A stretch of DNA of 45,980 bases from the NCBI RefSeq assembly GCF_000003605.2, contig NW_003108586.1:25113-71092 (forward strand), given 5' to 3'. The position numbers were made by a program, and so were the translations under genes. This document shows, piece by piece, positions 37,431 to 45,980 of this stretch (its first letter is position 1; every line of letters starts with the position of its first letter). The notes under the pieces were generated by a model. It ran no database searches. It saw only the letters and a list, made by a program, of their open reading frames with translations, and was not told the DNA's origin. The stretch comes from Saccoglossus kowalevskii (Eukaryota; Hemichordata; Enteropneusta; Harrimaniidae).

Positions 37431-37515
37431 CTTGTTTCTTTTGGCTAGATAGGATGGCATATCCATGAGAATTCCACAGGCTGCCTGAGTGGATACGCAT
37501 GTATTTAATCAACAA
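37431..37515 (-). CDS. ZNF608/609: Candidate alternative first exon 1a (MDMPSYLAKRNK)
   Basis: Donor AACAAG|GTAACG at 37431. ATG at 37466 gives MDMPSYLAKRNK, 12 codons ending in phase 0, compatible with exon 2. An in-frame TGA lies upstream, near 37510. A second frame through the same donor (starting at 37515, MRIHSGSLWN) ends in phase 1 and would not join exon 2 in frame. It lies next to the CpG-richer region at 38-41 kb, where a promoter could sit. There is no homology evidence. Confidence 0.28.
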
Positions 37516-37765
37516 ACATTATTTCAAATTCAGGTCACAGCTGCAAAAGGGCAAAAGAGGGTAAAAATAATTATTATATTTATGGATATTTGGATTGTAA
37601 TACCACAGTGTACATCATATATGATTAACAAGCATGCAAAATATTTGGGGGATATTGAGCTTTTAATAGAGGGGAAACAACAATGAGGGGTTCATTTAAC
37701 TCGTTTAAGGCTGGATGACTTCAACTTTTAATATTTGGGAGCTGATTTCTCGTCTCCTGTTTCTG

Positions 37766-37785
37766 GTGTGTGTGTGTGTGTGTGT
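37766..37785 (+). repeat. (GT)10 microsatellite
   Basis: Ten uninterrupted GT units in the upstream region. A shorter GT run lies at 225-236, a CA run near 33933-33946, and a CTGT run at 33583-33602. Confidence 0.85.
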
Positions 37786-38342
37786 TTTTATCAGCTAGTC
37801 CAGCCTTTGCAGCGCTGGGTCTATTTAAGTTAACAACCTAGGCACGCACGTATTTATAAATCGATGGTCTTTGTGTCGTTCTGCCTATACCACTAAAGGC
37901 CGCCTGGCATAATCGTATACCTATGAATGGGGCAAATCTCCTAGGGGTTCTGAGGCGTCACAAGTGAATTATCCTTCAGCGCTGTGTTGTAATTCATGAT
38001 GTCGCCGTGGCCGTGTATGTAAAAGGTCCACTTACAGAAAATAAAACTCGTTCGCAATTTTCAATTCAAAAAGATCTGTCTACACTTTCAGTGCTGGCTG
38101 TTATAATATATCCAGACAGGATTACCGAAACTTTGGTTGTGTATGTAGCGATTGATTTACAGTTACACAGTTTCCACTACTACAAGTACAACCAAAAGTG
38201 AAAAACAGACGAGTGAAAAACGAGAAGGATATATGGTGGTTTGTATGAATCGCCCCCACATTCTATTGTAATCTGACACATCGCCACGGTCATGTTTTCA
38301 AGTAGGCTAGCCCCTGATTGCAAAATACGAAAAAGCCTCAAC

Positions 38343-38364
38343 CGGTCGGTCGGTCAGTCGGTCG
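38343..38364 (+). repeat. CGGT tetranucleotide repeat in CpG-richer DNA
   Basis: Tandem CGGT units with one A substitution, at the left edge of the CpG-richer upstream segment. CpG-containing microsatellites are uncommon in AT-rich genomes. Confidence 0.75.
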
Positions 38365-39341
38365 TACCACCGCCAGACTGGCTGATAAAACACGACAGAA
38401 ACTTGTAAAACGGCCTCAATGTGTTGATAAAAACGGTACATACACGTTCCCGGAGACAACATGCACATTCCCACGACCATTAACAGCACGATTCCATAGA
38501 AAATCCGACCGAAATTGCCATAAATTTGAAGAGAAACGAACCGGTACTGTACCCTTTGTGCGACGATCAACTCCAACCCATACTCGAGCCAATCAGATAT
38601 GAGAAGGCGACCGAGACAGGTCCTTTTTCTCGAATACACAACACACCCCAATATAAAGATAGCGTATTGCTATTTTGAATACGATAGCGCTGATGTCGTC
38701 GTATCGCCACAGGGGCTTATAAGCCCGAGTTTAAAACCGATAGAAACAGCTGCTCTGTTAGGGTGTTTCGTACGGTGAAAAAAAAAAAATTAAACGGAAC
38801 ATCTCAGTCATAAATAAAAGAGCTCGCTATTAAAACTGTCCAAGGTCACCGCAAGAATGATACAAGCACAACATGTTCACTCACGGTCGGTTTTCTTTTA
38901 GCGATCTCTCACGAAATGTACAGGAAAATACTTGCTTGAGTACGCCAGATGACCAGAGGAACAGACAAATAAGCAGTCGCACCGTACTAATTAACTGACC
39001 AACTTTTCGTGTCCACCCGAGCACATATTTGTTTCGCCAAAGCGACCTCCAAATGAGTGTGATTGCTATATGACAGGCAGCTATGCTATGCTTTGCTGTT
39101 CAAGAGGTTTGACCGCACCGAGAACCTTGGCTCATACAGTCCTTATTAAAACACACATAGAAAAACGTGCCTTTCTTGGAAAATTCGCACGGTTTTTGAT
39201 AGATAAAGATTGAAAGATGTTTTAATGGCTTTATTGATGTCTCATATATACAATTTTCAATGCAGAAATCTCATAAATAGGGACATTTTCGAGGATTGTG
39301 TAAGGTAAATGACAAAGAGGTTATAGCAGCAGTGGAGCTGT

Positions 39342-39390
39342 CAGCCAATCAAAAGGGTTAAAATCCCAAAAGACGCGATGTGATTGGTTA
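39342..39390. promoter_or_regulatory. Pair of oppositely oriented CCAAT boxes
   Basis: AGCCAATC at about 39342 on the plus strand and GATTGG at about 39379 (CCAAT on the minus strand), with CpGs between. A single plus-strand CCAAT also lies near 38589. Paired NF-Y sites are typical of bidirectional promoters. This is a candidate upstream promoter of the host gene. Confidence 0.3.
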
Positions 39391-42300
39391 AAAAATCGGC
39401 TGGTATGTAGGAAGGGGGAGATTTGCATATGGCAACTAAACACAACAGCGTCAAACGCTTGAGTGCTAAGCAGTGTAGAGATTCAATTCTGTATTGCGTG
39501 CACTGATGTATTTCCGCACCGTTTGTTCTTTTGTGTGTACGTTCCTTTGGCGTGAATGAGATCAAATTTTCGTGTTTGCACACAGGCAAGAAGTATACAG
39601 TTTGCGGAGGGGGTAATGTTTTTTCAAGCGGCAACCAAATTTGTTTTGGTTCGAAATGTCTCAAGTCATCAATCAAGGTCGAGTCATGTCAGAAACAAAA
39701 CATTTTGCAAATTTTATTCTCAATATATAGTAAACATTTCGTATTCCGTACAAAATTACCAGTATACTATAGGTGTTTTGGCCAAATATCCGACAAATAC
39801 ATTGTATGTATCTTCTATTACAAATAAAAACCAGCTACATTCACAAGGAAAATAAAATTGAACCGCCTCGAGAAAGCACGTCGGCCTAAAATAAAACATC
39901 GGTCTATTTCATTTGAAGCGGAGAAAGAGAGCTTTGAGACGGACAGCAAACTGACAAAACGGAGAGGTATTTTTACACGCTTGAATCGACATGTTTTATG
40001 CTACCAAGCCTTTGGGCAATTTTTTTTCCTTCGAGAACCAACAAACTGCCAGGCTGCAAACTGTCACAGTGAGTGTACTACCCCCCTACGCGTTATGATT
40101 ATTGATGCAAATTGGAATTTTCTATTTAAAATTAAAGCGTATTTTGAGTCAACTAGATTGGAAGCGTATTTTAATACACTAATCCCTGTCAGTTAGAGTA
40201 AGGATGTACGTCCATGGTTAGAAGGGAGAGAGAGCGAGATGGGGGGTGAAGCCAGCACGGAGATAATCAATCGTCTCAACATTGAAACCGGAATTGTGTC
40301 TCCATGCAAACTGCTACACCTACCCACACACCCAACACAAAGCCATTCGCAGTTCAATCACATACACACACGGAACGTGAAGTGAATAGGATTACAGACT
40401 GTACAGTTGTTGTGCCGTGCCACTGTTTGTATAGCGCACATACATATTCAATATTAATAATATTCCGTATTACCATGCAGCCTTACAAGTCGAGTTATCC
40501 TTTATGTGTTACGCGAGAAGTTAAATACACCACCAGCAACGTTTTAAGATACTATAAACAAGCCGTCCAGTATTTTTTTACTTGAAAAGGAATGATCGAA
40601 CTCCAATTTCTGTGCATTCGAGTCACGTGATCACTTAAGGGAGTCAGTTTCATGTAGTGTATTTGAGGTAATTTAGCAGTGCCTATTACTAGTGATTAGA
40701 TTCGACTAGTAACTAATTTTTCTACATTGCCCTGTCGGATTAAGTCGCTGTCACTTCGGCGCTCACGTCCATATTCGATTTAAAGTAATATATCAGCGCG
40801 TTGATCACCGGGGCCGACCGACTCACATCTCTGCTAGACCCGGCAGTCGAATGTTCAGTCACTCGTGGATGAATTATTGAACGCGTTCTTCAAGCTTCAA
40901 CCCATTAGTGATACTAATATCTCTTGTCCGCCGCGATGTCAATTTCGTCAGTGGCTGCCTTATCTTTTGTGTGATATCATTCGATAGGAGGATTATATAA
41001 TATTCAATTTCGACGCTGCAGTATTATATCTCGTATCTTTATTTATTTTTCATTTTCGATAGAAAAAGAATACTGAATGAATGATGAATAGGGATGTGTC
41101 ACACTCCCGTTGATATTCTAAACGATATAGGAAATCGGTTAGCCACACAAGGTCACATGTTCTATCAAAATAAACGTCACTTTTCATGGAGGAAGGTTTC
41201 CGACAATACCATTCACTTCCATATGCCTTCAGCTTCTGCTGAACATTGTCAATTTCTTGGCCTTTAATAAAATCTGCACAATATTGTTGTTATTGTGTGA
41301 TTTTCATTATCTGACCCCAACCATGAGCAAACCGAATTTAGTGGCATTGTATAATAATTACAGTGAGGGAGAAATCGTCGACATTAGTCATCGGTGTACG
41401 CTGGGCCATGCGTAAATTGTTACAGTTGAAGAATTCAAATTTAGTGATTTTTGTTAAATCTTGTGTGAAGTGTAAATTAAGCGAACTCATCACTCCATTA
41501 TATTGGTTCGTATTTTCACGATATACTAGTAATTTAAAACAAATATCTATATAGTTCCAGAACCTAATTTACGTAATTTCATTATTCCCTATTGTCAATT
41601 ATCCAACAGCTTAGAAAATTACTAAATAAATGGGAAAATCTTATGTGATTTAAAGTCAATTTGTTTTTTAATAATGTAGTTTGATGTTAAAAATCACCAA
41701 CACATTTGAGAGAGGAAGGCAAATAATTACAATAAAAATCTAGCCCGAAATGAAATGATGAAGAAAACAAAAATAATATGCACAGTTTTACTATCATCTT
41801 CCCATTCAGATTTTTTAATGCCTAATCCCTTAACAAACCATCCGTGGTTGTATGTTTCACGTTACCACGCCCTGCGCGTATGACACGCCAACGGGTGTTT
41901 TATTTGTTCTTGTTAAAGACATCGACACTTTCCAAGATGACGTCACGATGACAGAGTCCGTGTATACTTAGTTCCATATAAGTATATACAGTTATGAACT
42001 GAGAGAATAACTCATCGCCACGAGCATCGTGAATTTATTGAATTTATGAATTGCCGAACACTTATGTTTTACGTTTTACGTTACATCCTTTTAAGAAAAG
42101 GAAAGAGCTAATGATTCATTGTTTACACGATGTGGTCATCTACTAATGGTGATATAATAAGTCTCGTGCTCTCATCATTCTTTCAACTGATACATGGATA
42201 CATAATACATCTGAATCGTGTCAGTTCCCTCCTTGTATTTGTACAGTATTCGCCATCATGTTTCCTCAAACAAAATCTAGCCTGTTATCGTTTTGAATAT

Positions 42301-43192
42301 AATTTAATTTTAATTAGTCATTTGACCGAAGTTAGTTTAAACATTCTTGTTCACATACATATGATTTCCAGTTCAAGCATTGTTCTCAATTCTGTGTATA
42401 TAATGTCTCTGTTTTGTCTATTTTAAACTGAAGTCCGCCAACTTGAAAGAAAGAGATGATATTCTTTGATTTCCCTGACGTATCAGAGTTGCCCTCTATC
42501 ACACATAAAGCAGTACTTGAATGTGTTTTTCGATGTTTCAACCCCATTCTACGTACATAATCTATTCATTATCTAGATGGTTATCTCGGTGTATTTTTTA
42601 ATTTCTGAAGAAAAAAAATGTTGTTTTACAGAATGTCAATATACTTGACCTACCTATACTTAACATAATTAATCGTAATTAATCGTATTTTATCAAAGCT
42701 TGCGTTTTTAAAATCATTATTGCATATCACAAAAAAATAAATATCATGTAGGCAGCAATCGCAATTAACCCTAAAACGAATTGAAATTTAATAGTACCCA
42801 ACATTTTATTGATGAGTCAGATTCGTTCTCGCCATTCGTTCAGTACGTGATGGCAACCGATGTAGATGAGAGACACAACTTAACAAGGTCTATATAGGTC
42901 TTCATTCTATACATTTCCTCCATGGGGAGTACGTTTGATATCGAATGGATGGTTAAGATCTTCTCAACGCTAATTTCCTTTACTGTCTACACTACGGTGT
43001 CATTTTCGCCAAGGCCAATACATTCAATCAATTATATTCACACAAGAAATGAAAACATGTACTAGTAGTAATTCTTTATTTTATTCCTTTTTTTCGGATG
43101 CGATAACATAGGGTGTTTTGAAATAGAGCAATAATCAGCTGTTAACAAACTATTGGGATCATTTGAATACTTATTTTTTTTATAATTTTTAG

Positions 43193-43636
43193 TCTAAGAA
43201 GTCAAAATTGTCACAGTTTATATATTCGAAGGACACGAGAGTTGTGTATAAACAGGCTCAAGTGACGAATTGTTTAACACAAATTGTCAGTACTGTTTCG
43301 TGTTCCCTATCTGCTCCTAATCGCTCGCAAACAATTATTTTGGCACGTCATATACCGTTGAAATTAATGGTAATGACATTGAATTATCAAAAGATGCAAC
43401 TGAACATGAAGACGTCGAGAATAAAATCACATTATCCATATCACACCTATTCTAATATAACTGGGAACATCTGCGTGGAGAAAAGTGATATCCCTGAAAG
43501 GTCGAAGGTGACATCATTTGGCGACGATCATGATGTCACGCACAAGCAGCGAATCCAGATTTTAATCAAGAGTTTTGTTTATTTTCGTCTATTCCAGCCA
43601 TCGAGTATTAAGCGAGGTATTGTGTGTCTCGACTAG
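43193..43636 (+). pseudogene. Possible exon or decayed gene fragment, upstream flank
   Basis: A textbook acceptor (T run, then ATAATTTTTAG at 43192) is followed by SKKSKLSQFIYSKDTRVVYK and an open frame of 148 codons to a TAG. In the middle, another frame reads more like protein (YFGTSYTVEINGNDIELSKD, then ENKITLSISHLF), and the first frame becomes protein-like again afterwards (SDIPERSKVTSFGDDHD). This suggests compensating frameshifts in an old exon. GC is higher than in the surroundings. Family not recognised. Confidence 0.3.
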
Positions 43637-43639
43637 GTC

Positions 43640-45570
43640 TATGAGGAGAGAATCGGCGATCGTGTATTATGTGTTTCATCGCTGTAATTGAAATGGGGTG
43701 ACTCACTCTCATCAGTTCAATGTGGTTGGGAGAGGGTTCCAAGGACGGTGTGTGTTTCACTTTGTGGTGTGCATTTCAAATCAACGCCATGTCCTACATT
43801 CTGGAACAGTAAAAAACAATACCAGTATGCAAATCACGTATTAGCTATATTCGAGTGCGTGCGATGTTGCACCTTCTCCTCTTTTTGATATTGTTTGGAA
43901 GCCATTAAGCCCAACCCCACCCAAGGCGCATAGATACGCCATTTTGCCGTAGGTGATTTGTCCAATATTTCATTTGTGACATTGTATCGCCATTCATGTC
44001 CGCGTTAAAATTGGAAGAGGTTTGAGGATTGTTTGGCATATACTAGTATATTATATTATTTTACAATTCACTGGCACAATGCCTGAAATTTTACATCGTG
44101 CACATTTTTATTTTATTTCTCTTATCCTACTACATTTTTTTCACGAAACCTCCAACTTTCCTGATTCCCCAGTTTTATTTTAATCTCGCCCGGAGAATCA
44201 TTCGTATGAGTGAGGGTGCAGCGTGATTGACGTGGGTCTCTTATCGTCTCTTTACCATATAGTCCACTGTTTATAAAACCACGTTACGGGGAACAATGTT
44301 ATCAGTAAATGTCATTTAAGATGGAAGAGAATATATTTTTAGCCCGGTCATTAAAAATGATATCCCGGCAAAACATGATATCATTCACGTGCATCAATAG
44401 GTCACTGGTAATTCTTAGAAGACAAACTCGAAACCTCAAATAAATAAACAACAGACGAGGTGAATGCCAAATTAATCGTTTAAGAATATTGCGAATGTGA
44501 ATATATTATATTTTTATTTTCAAGCCACGCGTCAAATACATTATGATGAAAACGTTATGATAATGGGCGTACCCTTGATTGTGACTGTTTTCGAGGCTGC
44601 CTCTATGCTGGCAAGGGATTTTCAATCAGTACACGTACCATTGACAGCAATTAAATATATGCACCATTGATAATAATTTAGACTACTGTAAAATGACTAA
44701 TTTTCACTGGGTTTAAATTTCACTGATTTACCATTTCAGGCATATTCATTGGGTTTTATATTCACGGTTTTATCATTTATATAATTTGTTCTATGCTAAA
44801 TTTTACATATTCACTGGGTTTGAATTTAGCGCATTTTCCAGTCAGCGAAATAAGCTAAATTAAAACCCAGTGAATAATGAACCATTTTACAGTATGCAGT
44901 AAGAATTCGGTGAATATTGATTGTTAGCACTGTTGAGGGACTGTGAAGGACTGTGATTGGACGACTAAACAAAGACGCAAAGTCAGCGTGCCGGAAATGA
45001 CGCGTTGCAGTCAAAAAAGTTTGACAAAACAATGTAATACAATTGAACAATTAAAAGTACAATGGCAACTAGTTTTCGTATTTGAAGGTCTTGTTTTCTT
45101 GTTTGATGCATGCATCAACAATATCACTGTCGTATTGTAGAAATCGCAGCGTTAGCAATATTGCCGTCGAAGTGTTGATGTTTCAGCGTTGAGTTACAGT
45201 ATTTATTTATTACACCCACTCGGCCACAAGGACTTGAAGCGTTCACTGGGCGGGACGACATACTTACCCTATCCACTGCTTAGTAACCTTGCTATGCGAA
45301 GGTAAATCATGGGGCCAACAGAATGTTTGTAAAAAATAAATAAATGGGGTATTCAAGTAGGGCAAATGTCAATCTGATTAAAATCTGATGTAGTGTACGG
45401 GCTTTAATTATTTTGGCTATAAACTTGTTTTAATTTTATTTTTTTTACTTTTGTTATTAATGCCCTTTTATTTTATTATTTTACTTTGATTTTGATTTTT
45501 TTAATTCCGCCCTACCTACATCTGATCCGACGCCTATGTAAGTCCCGTTCAAATCTCGCGTAAGTAACAG
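43640..45570. other. Right flank
   Basis: Contains element C. A strong minus-strand donor, GATAGG|GTAAGTATG, lies at 45268 and could end a distal non-coding 5' exon. No coding gene is recognised. Confidence 0.45.
44684..44894 (+). mobile_element. Palindromic element, related family, copy C
   Basis: 211 bp with inverted ends: TACTGTAAAATG at the left and CATTTTACAGTA at the right, then inverted CACTGGGTTT / AAACCCAGTG blocks. It shares the TACTGTAAAATG terminus with copies A and B but the interior differs, built from repeated TTCACTGGGTTT units. No coding capacity. Confidence 0.65.
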
Positions 45571-45620
45571 CCAATCACAGTCCCCCTTTTATACAGGCTG
45601 TCGGTTGCTTACTTTTCAGT
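45571..45620 (+). promoter_or_regulatory. Candidate plus-strand core promoter (CCAAT, TATA, initiator)
   Basis: CCAAT at 45571, TTTTATAC at 45587-45594 and TTTTCAGTG around 45613-45621. The A of the initiator-like TCAGT is 28 nt after the TATA start, the standard spacing. The first ATG downstream gives only a short frame near 45773-45860. If real, it starts a gene running out of the window to the right, divergent from the host gene. Confidence 0.3.
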
Positions 45621-45980
45621 GTATACGGGCAATTCTTCTGTACATTTATATTTTGCCCACTTGAATAAACCATTAATAGAAAATTGCTAGTATATTTTTA
45701 TTTGCAAAAGAAATTCCACAGCATTTTACAATTTTTGTCATTTCATTGAATATTTTTTTCACTTCCAACAAATGTGTACACTTCCAGATACATCTTCGCC
45801 AGCCAAGGTTCGTTCATTCAGTCATCGCTTCAATTTTACATCACTGAGCATAATTATCTAGAATGGAAGCAAAAAAAAAGTAAATCGTAATGATTAGAAC
45901 ACTGTAAACAGCTATAGTAAACAATGCAAACTGATTTTAAATTGTATAGCGGTCACCGGCCCACGGCATCGACGCAGAAA

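Larger units (their letters stand above)
37516..43192. other. CpG-richer upstream region
   Basis: About 38.3-41.2 kb has visibly more CpG than the rest, with paired CCAAT boxes and a CGGT repeat. Open frames on the plus strand at 38318-38602, 39531-39855 and 39858-40196 are of chance length. Probable promoter/upstream regulatory zone of the host gene. Confidence 0.4.

Noticed and set aside
38307-38651. Overlapping 94- and 114-codon frames on opposite strands in CpG-rich DNA
   Set aside because: Neither looks like protein. Stop codons are rarer here because the local GC is higher.
39531-40196. Consecutive plus-strand open frames of 98, 99 and 112 codons
   Set aside because: Two overlap in different frames. 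Short basic stretches such as RRPKIKHRSISFEAEKES look protein-like, but there is no splice or homology support.
1-45980. CRISPR arrays, tRNA or rRNA genes, bacterial operons
   Set aside because: I saw no regularly spaced direct repeats, no tRNA box B with a matching cloverleaf and no rRNA sequence. The gene structure is eukaryotic.

Overview
This window is animal nuclear DNA. It is AT-rich, has long introns with GT-AG splice sites, many homopolymer and microsatellite tracts, short palindromic DNA elements, and one large protein-coding gene. The gene is the single invertebrate-type homologue of vertebrate ZNF608 and ZNF609 (Drosophila scribbler/brakeless). The vertebrate pair is represented by one gene, and palindromic elements of the CTTTATTTTCGC type are common in marine invertebrates. 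A non-vertebrate bilaterian such as a lophotrochozoan or invertebrate deuterostome is therefore likely, but the sequence alone does not fix the phylum.

Layout, reading the gene on the minus strand from right to left. 37.4-45.9 kb is upstream DNA with the richest CpG content, CCAAT boxes and one TATA/initiator-like site on the other strand. Three candidate alternative first exons end at 37431, 33300 and 28060; each has an ATG whose frame runs into exon 2 in phase. Exon 2 (20860-20093) carries the conserved YDSGDEW N-terminus. Exons 3 (14271-14151) and 4 (11181-11094) encode the conserved core block. Exon 5 (10504-6621) is a 3.9-kb giant exon with the single C2H2 finger and the low-complexity, Lys/Glu-rich and Pro/Tyr/His-rich C-terminal half. 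Exon 6 (5697-5644) carries the conserved YAA...QQ tail. The last few residues are uncertain: a candidate terminal exon lies at 4766, and two read-through ends are also possible. The five core exons join in frame to about 1,600 residues, compared with roughly 1,400-1,500 for the human proteins.

The rest is intron and flank. Features worth attention are a perfect 255-bp inverted repeat (2034-2288 against 4831-5085) around the candidate last exon; two copies of one palindromic element in opposite orientation on either side of exons 2-3; an exon 2 that is exactly 256 codons long, phase 0 at both ends and free of stops, so a circle made of it would have an endless reading frame; intronic polyadenylation signals next to the exon 5 read-through stop; and several stretches of protein-like but frameshifted sequence on the opposite strand (about 4.3-4.7, 17.3-17.9 and 43.2-43.6 kb) that look like decayed gene fragments. 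I see no RNA genes, no CRISPR array and no intact autonomous transposon.
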